Shown here: positions 8,260-18,695 of the stretch, piece by piece
Position numbering within the stretch: the stretch's first letter is position 1
Layout of the letters: each line of letters opens with the position of its first letter
Assembly: GCF_000719335.1 (NCBI RefSeq)
Contig: NZ_JOGB01000020.1
Span: 1-64,000 of the forward strand
Direction of reading: 5' to 3'
Length of the DNA: 64,000 nt
Source: Streptomyces sp. NRRL S-87
Lineage (GTDB): Bacteria > Actinomycetota > Actinomycetes > Streptomycetales > Streptomycetaceae
Translations under genes and position numbers: made by a program
The notes under the pieces: generated by a model
The model's database searches: none
What the model was told of the DNA's origin: nothing
What the model saw: the letters and a program-made list of their open reading frames with translations, nothing else

Positions 8260-9153
8260 TCAGTCCTGGTCCAGGACCTCGCGGAGGGTCTGGGCGAACG
8301 CCTCCGGCTCGCCCTGCTGGCCGTACTCGCCGCCGAGGAAGCCCCCGTGGTCGCCGGGGAAGAGCACCAGGTCCGTTCCCAGCCGCTCCGCGACGGCCGC
8401 CGCGGCCCGGGCCGGGAACTGGCCCTCCGACTCCTTGCCCGCCGCCACGACCAGTCGCGTCCGGGCGGCCCGCAGCGCCGCGAAGTCGGGCTCGTACGAC
8501 GTGCAGCCGCGCATGTTCTGGCCCAGCAGCGGGTCACCGCGCGTGCCGTCGTCCTCGGTCGGCAGGCCGAAGGCGGCCGGGTCCGGCGCCGGCTCGTCAC
8601 GCCAGTCGGTGGGGAACGGGCCCCGGCGGCTCACCACCGCGAGGAACTTCGCCATCGCGGGCCCCGTCCCCGACCGCAGGTACGTCGCGTGGATGTCGGC
8701 GCACACCTCCAGCGCCGCCTCCCGGTCAGGCAGCACCTGGGCGGTGGGCGGCTCGTGCGCCAGGAGGGTGCGGACCAGCTCCGGGTGGGCCGCCACGAGG
8801 GCGAGTCCGTTGACCGCGCCGCCGCTGCTCGCGAAGACGTCCACCGGTCCCGCGCCGACCGCCTCGACCACCCGCCGCACGTCCTCGGCGTGCTCGCCGG
8901 GCACGTTCTCGGCGACCCCGTCGGTGCGGACGCTGCGGCCGGCACCCCGCGGGTCGTACGTGATCACGGTCCGGTCGGGGAAGTGCGACGCGAGCGTGGT
9001 GAACCCCGTGGCGTCCATGGGCGAGCCGATCAGGAGCAGGGCGGGCCGGCCCCCGGCCCCCTCGCCCGCACCCTGGGCGGGGCGCACGTCGTACGTGATC
9101 GTCGCGCCGACGGACTCCAGCGTGCGGGTCACCGTCCCGGTCATGGAGGTCAT
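8260..9153 (-). CDS. Alpha/beta hydrolase (297 aa)
   Basis: A classic alpha/beta-hydrolase fold: oxyanion-side segment LLLIGSPMDATGF, strand/turn ITYDPRGAGRSVRTDG, nucleophile elbow FASSGGAVNGLALV with Ser in S-S-G-G, and C-terminal His in FPGDHGGFLG. There is no signal peptide, so it is cytoplasmic. The reverse-strand start at 9153 has GAAGGAGAAGG a few bases upstream; longer N-terminal versions lack an SD. Its substrate cannot be told: members include esterases, epoxide hydrolases and haloperoxidase-like enzymes. It is convergent with the TetR gene and transcribed away from the endonuclease gene. Confidence 0.82.
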   Translation of the reverse strand: MTSMTGTVTRTLESVGATITYDVRPAQGAGEGAGGRPALLLIGSPMDATGFTTLASHFPDRTVITYDPRGAGRSVRTDGVAENVPGEHAEDVRRVVEAVGAGPVDVFASSGGAVNGLALVAAHPELVRTLLAHEPPTAQVLPDREAALEVCADIHATYLRSGTGPAMAKFLAVVSRRGPFPTDWRDEPAPDPAAFGLPTEDDGTRGDPLLGQNMRGCTSYEPDFAALRAARTRLVVAAGKESEGQFPARAAAAVAERLGTDLVLFPGDHGGFLGGEYGQQGEPEAFAQTLREVLDQD

Positions 9154-9298
9154 GGTCCTTCTCCTTCGTGCTGCGTGCGGTGCTGTCAAGGGTTGGACCG
9201 GCGTCGGGCCCGGAACTCATCGGTGTCCGCGGAGAAAGTTTCGTCCGACGCCCGGCCGCCGGCGCCCGGGGCGGAATCGAGCGCAGAACGGGGGCGGA

Positions 9299-9345
9299 AA
9301 CGGGTCCCGGAAACGGCGGCCAAGAACGGGTCCCGGAAACGGCGG
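9299..9345. repeat. Two direct 21-bp repeats, 26-bp period
   Basis: The 21 bases at 9299-9319 recur exactly at 9325-9345. They sit in the 276-bp gap between two minus-strand genes, downstream of the endonuclease stop and upstream of the hydrolase start. No hairpin or gene is seen; the function is unknown. Confidence 0.85.
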
Positions 9346-9429
9346 GGCGCCGGACCCGAGGGCGGTCTCCCGTCCCCCGGCCCGGCGCCTCGGCCCGTAC
9401 TCGGTCCGGCGGTCCGCCGGCCCGTGCCC

Positions 9430-10230
9430 CTACCAGATCGCCCCGACCCACTCCGGGTGGTCGATGAACGGGTTCCGGTTGTGCTGGTAGGTGTCGAAGA
9501 TGACCTGGTTGCGGCGCTGCTCGAAGGCGTCCGGCGGGTCCAGCTCGTTCCACTGCTTCAGGACGCTGAGGCGGCCGTGCAGCGGGACCGAACCGTTGAC
9601 GGAGTCGTTGACCTCCAGGTTCGGGTAGCCGTCCTCGCCCTCGTAGCGGACGGCCATGTAGAAGATCATGCGGGCCACGTCGCCCTTGACGGCGTCGCGC
9701 GGCTCCCAGGAGTCGGAGTCCGTACGGCTGCCCGGCGCCTCGCTCACCGCGCTGCCGCCCATGTCGAAGTCCTTGTTGCCCCGGGTGCTGTTGACCGTGA
9801 CGTCCTCGGGACGTATGTGGTGCAGGTCGGTGCCGGGGCCGGCCGAGGTGCCGAAGTCGCCGTGGCTCTGGGCCCAGACGTGCTCGCGGTTCCAGTCGTT
9901 GACGCCGCCGCCGTTCGTGGACTTCGACTGCGAGCGGCCGGAGTAGACCAGGATCACGTTGTTCGTGTTGTTGGGGTCCTGGTCCGTGTTCTTCAGGGCG
10001 TCCCAGACGGCGCTGTACGAGATCTTGGACTGCGTCTTGATGATGCCGTGCAGCGCGGACTTGAGCGCGGTGCCGGTCTTGCCTTCGGCGGCCGCGTAGT
10101 ACGAGTCGTACGGTGCCGCGGCGGAGGCCGCGGAGGCCGAGGAGCCCGTCGGCAGCATGAGCGCGACCGCGGCCACGGCGGCACCGGCGGCGGCCCAGCG
10201 GCCACGACGGACCGTGCGCAGGGAAGTCAT
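9430..10230 (-). CDS. Secreted endonuclease I family nuclease (266 aa)
   Basis: An N-terminal signal peptide (RR-rich start, hydrophobic AAAGAAVAAVALML, then an ASA-type cleavage site near residue 34) precedes an endonuclease I/DNase I-like beta-beta-alpha-metal domain. The key blocks are NREHVWAQSHGDFG and DLHHIRPED, the His/Asn metal-finger motif of the EndA/Vvn type, followed by RGNKDFD and GDVARMIFYMAVRY. It should degrade extracellular DNA for phosphate or during sporulation. I chose the start at 10230 because the signal peptide begins there; a GTG one codon earlier is equally possible and has a better-spaced GAAAGG. Confidence 0.88.
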   Translation of the reverse strand: MTSLRTVRRGRWAAAGAAVAAVALMLPTGSSASAASAAAPYDSYYAAAEGKTGTALKSALHGIIKTQSKISYSAVWDALKNTDQDPNNTNNVILVYSGRSQSKSTNGGGVNDWNREHVWAQSHGDFGTSAGPGTDLHHIRPEDVTVNSTRGNKDFDMGGSAVSEAPGSRTDSDSWEPRDAVKGDVARMIFYMAVRYEGEDGYPNLEVNDSVNGSVPLHGRLSVLKQWNELDPPDAFEQRRNQVIFDTYQHNRNPFIDHPEWVGAIW

Positions 10231-10602
10231 CACGTGGGGGAAACCTTTCGGCAACGCATCGCGCCACCGCAGGATTTGGCGGCGCGTCATGCTCTGGGGA
10301 GAGAATCCGGCCACATCGTGTCATCCGAGTCACGAAATTGCGACATGTGCATGACGGGAATCTGCAGGAACGGTGACGCGCGTAGACCGAAATGCCGCAT
10401 CAGGGGGCGAATTCCGTTCCCCGGGGCCGCCCGCTCCGGCCCGCTTCACCGGAACACCCCATTCCGGTACGGGGGTTGGGGTGGTCCGGCGCGTGCGTCG
10501 CTGTACCGCGTCGACGCCCGGCAGGGGCTGACGGGCGTCGACCACGTGGCTCGGCGCGTGGGCGCGCGGGACGCGTTCCCTCCGCGCGGGAGGGCGCCGG
10601 GG
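10231..10602. other. Intergenic region before the endonuclease gene
   Basis: 372 bases with no convincing gene. The part next to the endonuclease start (10290-10390) is less G+C-rich than its surroundings and is the likely promoter of that gene. No palindromic operator stood out by eye. Confidence 0.5.
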
Positions 10603-11376
10603 TCAGGCGTCGCCGGCCGGCGGAGAGGAGACGGGGCGGCGGGCGTAGCAGAAGAGGTGCTCCTCGTCGGCCGCGCCCTTGGGGTGGAACACCGACACCT
10701 CCTGGTGGAGCACGTCGAGCCCGCAGTCCTCGCGCAGCCGGCGCACGAACTCCTCGGGGGCGAAGCTGGACACCCGCACCGGGCGCCCCATCCACTCGAT
10801 CACCACGTCCTCGACGTCGGCCGGCACCGTGGCCGTCACGAGGTAGCCCCCCGGCGCCAACCAGCCCGCCATCCGCTCCAGCGAGGCCGCCGCCTCCGCC
10901 CGGGTCATCATCAGCAGCGGGAAGAACGCGCAGACCGCGTCGAAACTCCCGTCCGCGGCGCTGAACTCCCGTACGTCGCACTGCTCGAACCGCGCCCCCG
11001 GCACCTGCTCGCGGGCCAGCCCGACCATCTCGCCGGACACGTCGATGCCGGTCACCTCGCAGCCGGCCCGGGCCAGCAGGTCGGCCACCGGCCGCCCGGT
11101 GCCGCTGCCGACGTCCAGCACCCGGGCGCCCGCACCCAGCCGTGCCGTCAGCCAGTCGACCGCCGCCAGCTGGCCCGGGAGCTCGCCGAAGGCCTGCTCG
11201 TACGCGATGCCCAGCCCGTCGAACAGCTCGGCCGCCGACACCGTCTCCGGGGGCTCCGCCGCCGGGCCACCGCCGACCGGGTCACCGTCCGGCCGTCCGG
11301 CCGCCTCAGGTCCCACCGAGTCCCAGCCGCCGACGCCCGTGCCGCCGGTCCCGCCGCCCGCCTCTTCGCCGCCCAT
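10603..11376 (-). CDS. Class I SAM-dependent methyltransferase (257 aa)
   Basis: A Rossmann methyltransferase with motif I VLDVGSGTGRPVADLL, the acidic end of strand 2 in VTGIDVSGEMV, motif II ARFEQCDVREF, and a later GGYLVTATV block. The first 40 residues are Gly-rich and probably disordered. GGGAGGAGG 5 bases before the start at 11376 is one of the strongest SDs here. The substrate is unknown; related proteins methylate small molecules. It is followed downstream by the endonuclease gene on the same strand but 372 bases away, so it is probably a separate transcript. Confidence 0.82.
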   Translation of the reverse strand: MGGEEAGGGTGGTGVGGWDSVGPEAAGRPDGDPVGGGPAAEPPETVSAAELFDGLGIAYEQAFGELPGQLAAVDWLTARLGAGARVLDVGSGTGRPVADLLARAGCEVTGIDVSGEMVGLAREQVPGARFEQCDVREFSAADGSFDAVCAFFPLLMMTRAEAAASLERMAGWLAPGGYLVTATVPADVEDVVIEWMGRPVRVSSFAPEEFVRRLREDCGLDVLHQEVSVFHPKGAADEEHLFCYARRPVSSPPAGDA

Positions 11377-11449
11377 CGCGGCCTCCTCCCTCGTACCGGG
11401 CCCGGACCACCCCGGCCCGCGGGTCAACTACCCACCCGGCACAACGCCC

Positions 11450-12169
11450 TCACCGGCTCCGGGAGGCGTGGTCCCGGGCCCGCGCCACCCGCTCGGCGGA
11501 GGCGTACGCGGCCTCGGGGGCCGGCGGCCGCGGCAGCCAGCGGGCCAACGGCAGGGCGGCGGCGCCCAGGACGAAGCCGTAGCAGGCCACCAGACCGTGC
11601 CCGTTGTCCTGGGCCGCCCACAGCGCCAGGCCCGCGGCCGGCACCGCCACCGCCAGCAGCCGGTCCTTCGTCGCGGCCGAGGTCAGCAGCAGCCCCGCCG
11701 CGAGGGTCGCGCCCAGGAAGTACGTCGCACCCGAACTGCCCGCGAAGTTCCGCGGATCGGTGCTGGGCGCGGTCTCACCGAACAGCGCGTCGATCCGCTG
11801 CGGCAGCAGGACGCCCGCGGCGAACAGGGCCACCGCCGGCGGGCCGCCCCAGAACCACTCCGCCAGCGCCCCGACCACCGCGAGCGTGATGATGTTCCAC
11901 AGGGCCCCGAACAGCCCGCCGTTCTGCATGAACACGGCCGTCACCACGCGCCACCAGCCGCTCTTGCGTGGATCGCCGTCCAGGGCGTCCATCGCCCCGG
12001 CCCAGCACAGCTGGACCACGACCGCGCCGACTGCCACCACGGTCAGGCCGACCGCCACCCAGGGCACCGGACGCCGCCGTACCGTGTCCTCGCCGATCAG
12101 GCACACTCCGGCCCTGAACGTCAGCACCATCAGTGCCGCAGTGGTCAGGTTGAACACTATGGCGTCCAC
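11450..12169 (-). CDS. Rhomboid-like polytopic membrane protein (239 aa)
   Basis: About six hydrophobic segments. The pattern resembles rhomboid intramembrane proteases in degenerate form: an Asn-containing helix (GALWNIITLAVVG), GSSGATYFLGA with Ser146 in a GxSG motif after a short loop, and His191 in GHGLVACYGF on a later helix. These would supply the Ser-His dyad. The WR and HxxxN motifs of canonical rhomboids are weak or absent, so it could be an inactive relative. The start is GTG at 12169 with GGGGGA about 7 bases upstream. It is divergent from the Ser/Thr kinase gene, with a 223-bp shared promoter region. Confidence 0.55.
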   Translation of the reverse strand: MDAIVFNLTTAALMVLTFRAGVCLIGEDTVRRRPVPWVAVGLTVVAVGAVVVQLCWAGAMDALDGDPRKSGWWRVVTAVFMQNGGLFGALWNIITLAVVGALAEWFWGGPPAVALFAAGVLLPQRIDALFGETAPSTDPRNFAGSSGATYFLGATLAAGLLLTSAATKDRLLAVAVPAAGLALWAAQDNGHGLVACYGFVLGAAALPLARWLPRPPAPEAAYASAERVARARDHASRSR

Positions 12170-12392
12170 GCAGATCGTCCCCCGTCAGAAAGGGCCCTGG
12201 TCACGGGCCGGCGATCACCCTAGTCCAGGGCGCGGCCGGCACGGCGCGGGAATTTCGGCAGCCGGCCCGGGCCCGGTCTGCCGCCGAACCGCCCCTTTGT
12301 ACGCCCCCGTCACCGGCTCCCCGTCCCTTAGGGTGACCGCTGGGGCGATCCGTACGGCGCGGGCGCGACCACCACGAGAACGGGGGCACTCG

Positions 12393-14063
<1,671 letters not shown>

Positions 14064-14742
14064 GGGCGACGGGCCCGCGGACCCGCGGGCCCGAAGCCCG
14101 ATCCCGACCAGCTGCCGGCCGTCCCGGTCCCGTCCCGGTCCCGTCCCGGTCTCCCGTCCGTCCCGGAACCGGGGCCGCCTCCGTCGGATCCCCTTCCCAC
14201 GTGCCGCGGGAAGCGTCCCGGCCGTCCCGGCCATCCCAGCGGCCCCACCCACCGAGGCCGCCCGTCCCGCCGCCCGTCCCCGCCTCCGTCCCGGCGGTGC
14301 GGTACGGCCCAGGGCAGGACCGGGTCCACGTACCGCCCCCGGCCCGGCCCCGTCCCCGTCGGCGTCCCACGGCTCGCTCTGCCGCCGCGAGAAAACGCAG
14401 GTCAGCGGTTTGGGACGGGGAGTGCTCCGGGAGGGACGACCCGTCAGGTCACCTGGGACGCCGCCGTGTTGTCCCGCCGATCCCGGCTGTGGAACAGTCC
14501 TGATCGCTGCGCACCGGGCCGGCCGAGCCGCCCGGTGCAGCGCCCCCCTCCCCGCTCTCCGCGGACCCCCGCCCCCCGGGTGCCGCGGTCGTCGCGGTCG
14601 TCGTGGTCCGCGACCGGGGAGGGGCGGCGCCCGCAGACCGGCACCGTCGACCACCGGCAGCCGGAACCCTTCGGCAGCCGCCCGCGGCCGCCGTTCCGAT
14701 CACCGATCCCGCCCGCCCACACCACCCAGGAGCAGCACCACC
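14064..14742. other. Intergenic region with slippage-type repeats
   Basis: About 680 bases between the kinase stop and the first peptidoglycan-binding mini-protein. It holds GTCCCG-type short repeats at about 14127-14165 and no gene I can support; open frames here lack SDs and family signals. The SD and probable promoter of the next gene lie at its right end. Confidence 0.5.
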
Positions 14743-15099
14743 ATGCGCAAGCTCGCCGCCCTCGGCACCACCGCCCTGCTCGTCGGCCTCGGTTTCGCCA
14801 CCGCACCGGTGGCCACCGCCGCCCAGCCCGGCGGCGTCTGCTCCAACTACTCGACCGAGGAGCCGATGCTCGAGTACGGCGACACCGGCCCCGCGGTCCG
14901 GGCCCTCCAGTGCGAGCTGAACCGCAGCATCCGCTGGGCCAACCTCGAGGTGGACGGGATCTTCGGCCAGAAGACCTACAACGCGGTGGTCCAGTTCCAG
15001 GGCAAGGACTGCATGGACGTCTCCGTGGACGGGATCGTCGGCCCGGTCACCTGGAACCTGCTGGACCGCTGGAGCAACGCCAGCCGCTACATCTGCTGA
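14743..15099 (+). CDS. Secreted peptidoglycan-binding mini-protein 1 (118 aa)
   Basis: A Sec signal peptide (MRKLAALGTTALLVGLGF..., cleavage near ATA|AQP) is followed only by one PG_binding_1-type domain: YGDTGPAVRALQCELNR, DGIFGQKTYNAVVQFQ and DGIVGPVTWNLL. Four Cys (before the domain, in LQCEL, in KDC and at the last residue) are shared with the next gene and suggest two disulfides. There is no catalytic domain, so it likely binds peptidoglycan as a free module. AGGAG at 14728-14732 supports ATG 14743. The next gene, 82 bases on, is a clear paralogue. Confidence 0.88.
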   Translation: MRKLAALGTTALLVGLGFATAPVATAAQPGGVCSNYSTEEPMLEYGDTGPAVRALQCELNRSIRWANLEVDGIFGQKTYNAVVQFQGKDCMDVSVDGIVGPVTWNLLDRWSNASRYIC

Positions 15100-15181
15100 C
15101 CCCGGCCGCCGAGCGACCGAACGCCCCTCCGCTCTGCGACCACCGAACCTCCACTCCACTCTCCGAACAAGGGAACCTCTC

Positions 15182-15538
15182 ATGATGAAGAAGCTCGCCG
15201 TCGTGGCCGCCGGTGCCGCGCTCCTCGCCGTCGTCGCCCCCGCCTCCTCCGCCTCCGCCGCCACCGAGCTCGCCAACTGCGGGAGGTTTTCCACCCAGGA
15301 GCCGGTGCTCCGCTACGGGGCCACCGGCCCGGCGGTCAAGGCCCTGCAGTGCGAGCTGAGCAGCGCGATCTACGGCATGGACCTCGAGTTCGACGGCATC
15401 TTCGGGCAGAAGACGTACAACGCCGTGATCAAGTTCCAGGGCCGCGAATGCGCCAACATCGACGTGGACGGCGTCGTCGGGCCGATCACCTGGGCGCAGC
15501 TGGACCGTTGGAACAACAACTCCCACTTCGCCTGCTGA
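15182..15538 (+). CDS. Secreted peptidoglycan-binding mini-protein 2 (118 aa)
   Basis: A tandem paralogue of the preceding gene with the same length, the same four Cys positions and the same three domain blocks (YGATGPAVKALQCEL, DGIFGQKTYNAVIKFQ, DGVVGPITWAQLDRW). The signal peptide ends near SASA|ATE. AAGGGA is 8 bases before ATG 15182. The two are probably co-transcribed; a very strong GC hairpin follows at 15622-15664. Candidate roles are cell-wall binding, competition with cell-wall hydrolases, or signalling during development; none is proven by the sequence. Confidence 0.88.
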   Translation: MMKKLAVVAAGAALLAVVAPASSASAATELANCGRFSTQEPVLRYGATGPAVKALQCELSSAIYGMDLEFDGIFGQKTYNAVIKFQGRECANIDVDGVVGPITWAQLDRWNNNSHFAC

Positions 15539-15621
15539 TCCGCCCGACCGGGCCCCGGCCGCTCCACCTCCCTGCCGCACCCCCGGGTACGTGTACGTCG
15601 ACGGCGCCGCGGGCCGCCCCG

Positions 15622-15664
15622 CCTGCGGGGCCCCGCCGCACCCCCCCCGGCGGGGCCCCGCGGG
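15622..15664 (+). terminator. Perfect 14-bp GC hairpin (probable terminator)
   Basis: Bases 15625-15638 pair perfectly with 15648-15661 around a 9-base loop, and a G-T plus two more pairs extend the stem. There is no T-run, as is common for Streptomyces terminators. It separates the mini-protein pair from the isomerase gene. Confidence 0.7.
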
Positions 15665-15710
15665 GGGCTGGGGTAGAAAGGGAGGTGATTCGCGAGGAAG
15701 GTTGCACAGC

Positions 15711-16547
15711 ATGGACACCGTCGGTCAGCTCGACCACCGCGCCGCCGTCGCGGCGGAGACCCGCCGCTTCGCGGACGTCATCGAGGGAGCCGACCTGGCC
15801 GCGGCGGTGCCGGACTGCCCCGGGTGGACGCTGCTGGACCTGACCCGGCACGTCGGGAGCGTCCAGCGGTGGTTCTCCGTGCTGCTGCGCCAGCGTGTGC
15901 AGGAGCGCCCGACCAGCCGTGACGTGGACCTGCAGCTGCCCGCGGACGAGAGCGGGTACGTCGCGTGGCTCGGGTCCGGCGCGGAGGTGGCGGCGGAGGC
16001 GTTCGCCGCGACCGACCTCGACGCGCCCATGTGGGTGTGGGGCGCCGACGCCCACGCCCGGTTCTGGGCGCGCCGGATGTGCTTCGAGACCCTGCTGCAC
16101 CGCGTCGACGCCGAACGGGCGGTGGGCCTGCCCTCCGTTCTTGATCCCGCCCTGGCCCACGACGGTGTCGACGAGTTCCTGGTCAACCTGCCGTTCGCCA
16201 CCCCCTTCGCGCCGAAGGTGGCCCACCTGCGCGGCACCGGCCGGACCATCCGCTTCCAGCACGCCGAGCCCGGCGGAGCCGGTGGCGCGTGGGTGGTGGA
16301 GCTGCGGCCCGACGGATTCGGCCTGGTCGGCGCCGCCGACGCCCGGTCCGGCGCACCGGCCACGGAGGCCGCCGCGGCCGCCGGAGCCGCGCCCGAGCTC
16401 CCGGCCGCCGACGCGACCGTACGGGCCGCCACCGCCGGGGACCTGCTCCTGCTCCTCTACGGCCGCCTCGACCACACCGCCGGCACGGTCACCACCGGCG
16501 GGGACACCGCACTCCTCGACCTCTGGTTCGCCAACTCCGAGTTCTGA
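15711..16547 (+). CDS. Mycothiol-dependent maleylpyruvate isomerase-family protein (278 aa)
   Basis: The N-terminal four-helix DinB/MDMPI domain is recognisable from VPDCPGWTLLDLTRHVGSVQRW and the later FWARRMCFETLLHRVDAERA, where conserved His residues would bind the metal. The C-terminal domain runs to LLLLLYGRLD. In actinobacteria this family uses mycothiol for isomerase, transferase or detoxification reactions. ATG 15711 follows GAGGAAGG. A near-perfect anti-SD match, AAAGGGAGGTGAT, lies further upstream at 15677-15689 and may mark a short leader or a second ribosome-loading site. It ends 24 bases before the convergent glycosidase stop. Confidence 0.85.
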   Translation: MDTVGQLDHRAAVAAETRRFADVIEGADLAAAVPDCPGWTLLDLTRHVGSVQRWFSVLLRQRVQERPTSRDVDLQLPADESGYVAWLGSGAEVAAEAFAATDLDAPMWVWGADAHARFWARRMCFETLLHRVDAERAVGLPSVLDPALAHDGVDEFLVNLPFATPFAPKVAHLRGTGRTIRFQHAEPGGAGGAWVVELRPDGFGLVGAADARSGAPATEAAAAAGAAPELPAADATVRAATAGDLLLLLYGRLDHTAGTVTTGGDTALLDLWFANSEF

Positions 16548-16571
16548 CGAGGACCGGAGCCCCGCGCCCGC

Positions 16572-18452
16572 TCACGCGGAACGCCGCGCCGGCGGCGTCG
16601 GCAGGGGCCGGCCCTCGCGGGCGCACGCGGCCATGACCACCAGGGCGTCCGTCCAGCCCAGCGGGGCCACGGACGAGGGCCGCCCGGAGCCGTTCACGGT
16701 CTCGGGCAGCTCGCCCAGCCCGTTGCGGTGGGACAGCACCCACCGCAGCACCCGGTCGGCCTTCGCCCCGTCGCCCAGGTGCGCCCAGGCCACCGCGAAG
16801 AAGGACGTGCTGGCGGTCCAGGCGTACGGGCCCCAGTCGTGCCGCGGATCGTCGCCCGGCGAGAGCCCGCCGTTCGGCAGCAGCAGCGCCCGGTAGGTGG
16901 AGTCCAGCGCCGCCCGCAGGCCGGCGGGCGCCGCGTTGAACGGCGGTGCCATGAAGGCCGCGGCGCTGTCCCGGCCGTGCCGCCCGTCCGCCGTCCGCGG
17001 ATAGCCGCGCGGAGCGAAGGACCGCGCGACGCCCTGGGACAGCCGGCGCGCCGCGCCCGCCCAACGATCGGCATCCGCGTCCCGCCCCAGCCGGGCGGCC
17101 AGGTCGGCCGCCGCGTTCAGCCCGGCCAGCAGCGGGGCCGCGGTCCCGACGGTGGGGGCCTCGGTGTCCAGCTCCCAGTAGTCGGGGGAGGCCGGCGGCA
17201 GCCCGTCCGACCCGAGCGTGCGGGCGGTGCGGTCGGCGGCGGCGCGCACCATCGGGTACAGCTCGCGCAGCCGGTCGTCCCGGGCGGCCGGCGCCGCGTA
17301 CCGGTACCACTGCCAGGTCGCCCAGGGCACCCACCCGTTGGCGTCGAGCTGCCAGGTCCGGCCGTCCGGGGGGCCGCTGCCGTCCAGCCGGGTCCGGGCC
17401 GCCCAGGTGCCGTCGGCCCGCTGGGTGCGGGCGTCGTACCGCAGGATCCGGTACGCCTCCGCGTCGTGCCCCGTCGCCGCGAAGGCCGCGGCGGCGAAGG
17501 CGCCGTCCCGGGGCCACGAGTACGCCCAGGCCGGCGACCAGGCCGCGGCGAACGCCCCGTTCGGCCGCAGCAGCGCACGCATCGACAGCAGCGCGCGCCG
17601 CACCGCCGCCCGCTGCTCCGCCGTCCGGCCCGGCACCCCGCCCGCGGCCAGCCAGTGCCGGCTCTCCGCGATCCCGGCCCGGGCGCCGGCGTCGTCGGCC
17701 GGCACCACGGAGGAGGCGGCGGCGCCCGCGGGCAGGTGGCGCCACCGCCCGGACGGCAGCCGCAGCACGTTGCTCCCGTCGACGTACGCGGCGCCCACCG
17801 CGAAGGACGGCGCCACGGCCTCGACGGCCGTCCCGTTGGCCAGGAGCCCGGCCGTGCGCGCGGCGAGCGCGGTCGTCGGCACGTAGCACGGCTCGGTCTC
17901 GCCGCACCGCTCGTCGCCGGCGGGGTTCACGTGGAAGGCGAGCCGGGAGGTGTACGGATGCCAGCCGCCCCAGTACGGCTCGTCGTAGTTCCAACTGGTC
18001 AGCGAGCCCGGGACGGTGCCGGGCGTGCCGTACCAGGCGACGGGGCCGGGGGCCCCGGTGACCGCCTGCAGGTGGAGGTAGTACGTCCGGCCGCGTGCGA
18101 GGACGGCGTGGAGGGGGAACTCCACCCAGCCCGCGCCGGCGCCGCCCAGCGCCGCCAGGTCGACGCCCGTGGCCGCGACGGCCGACGAGGCGTCGGCCCT
18201 GGTCCGACGGATCTCGACCCGCATCCGCCCGGTCGCGGCTCGGCTGCCCAGGTACACGCCGACCCGCGTGACGGGCCCGCCCGCGGTGCGGAACTCCTGG
18301 GCGGCGGCGTGGTCCGGGGCCCGGACGCCGAACAGGGCGCTGCCGTGGCGGCGTTGGCCGTCGTAGGGGGGACCGGCCGTGGCGGCCGGGGGGACGGAGG
18401 CCAGCAGTGCCAGCGCCAGTGCGGCGGGGAGCACGCTCGTCGCAGCGGTCAT
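16572..18452 (-). CDS. Secreted GH15-type glycoside hydrolase (626 aa)
   Basis: A signal peptide (start at 18452; cleavage near TA|GPP) is followed by an N-terminal beta-sandwich with carbohydrate-binding look (residues about 25-170) and an (alpha/alpha)6 barrel of the glucoamylase/GH15 kind. The barrel shows AYSWPRDGAFAAAAFAATG, WQLDANGWVPWATWQWYRY, PDYWELDTEAPTVGTAAPLLAGLNAAA and LGELPETVNGSGRPSSVAPLGWTDA; the Glu of YWELD and of LPETVN are placed like the general acid and base. GAAGGG supports the start. It would release glucose or another sugar from an alpha-glycan outside the cell; the exact linkage is uncertain. Confidence 0.78.
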   Translation of the reverse strand: MTAATSVLPAALALALLASVPPAATAGPPYDGQRRHGSALFGVRAPDHAAAQEFRTAGGPVTRVGVYLGSRAATGRMRVEIRRTRADASSAVAATGVDLAALGGAGAGWVEFPLHAVLARGRTYYLHLQAVTGAPGPVAWYGTPGTVPGSLTSWNYDEPYWGGWHPYTSRLAFHVNPAGDERCGETEPCYVPTTALAARTAGLLANGTAVEAVAPSFAVGAAYVDGSNVLRLPSGRWRHLPAGAAASSVVPADDAGARAGIAESRHWLAAGGVPGRTAEQRAAVRRALLSMRALLRPNGAFAAAWSPAWAYSWPRDGAFAAAAFAATGHDAEAYRILRYDARTQRADGTWAARTRLDGSGPPDGRTWQLDANGWVPWATWQWYRYAAPAARDDRLRELYPMVRAAADRTARTLGSDGLPPASPDYWELDTEAPTVGTAAPLLAGLNAAADLAARLGRDADADRWAGAARRLSQGVARSFAPRGYPRTADGRHGRDSAAAFMAPPFNAAPAGLRAALDSTYRALLLPNGGLSPGDDPRHDWGPYAWTASTSFFAVAWAHLGDGAKADRVLRWVLSHRNGLGELPETVNGSGRPSSVAPLGWTDALVVMAACAREGRPLPTPPARRSA

Positions 18453-18695
18453 CGGCGAGCCCTTCCAACTCGGGTGCGCGCAGCGGGACCCGCCGCCGCA
18501 CACGGGGAACTCACCACCCCATGCCCGCTGGTGGGAGCGGCGAACCGGCCCGGACCGGGGCTTCCCCCGACGGTGGCGGGATCCGGTCCCGGCGGCCCCG
18601 CCGTCGGGACCGCGCCGGTGCGAGCGGGGCCCCGGCGGGGCAGTCTTGCTGCGGGGGGCCCGGGGGGCCCGAGCGGAGGCGAGAGGGGCGGCACG

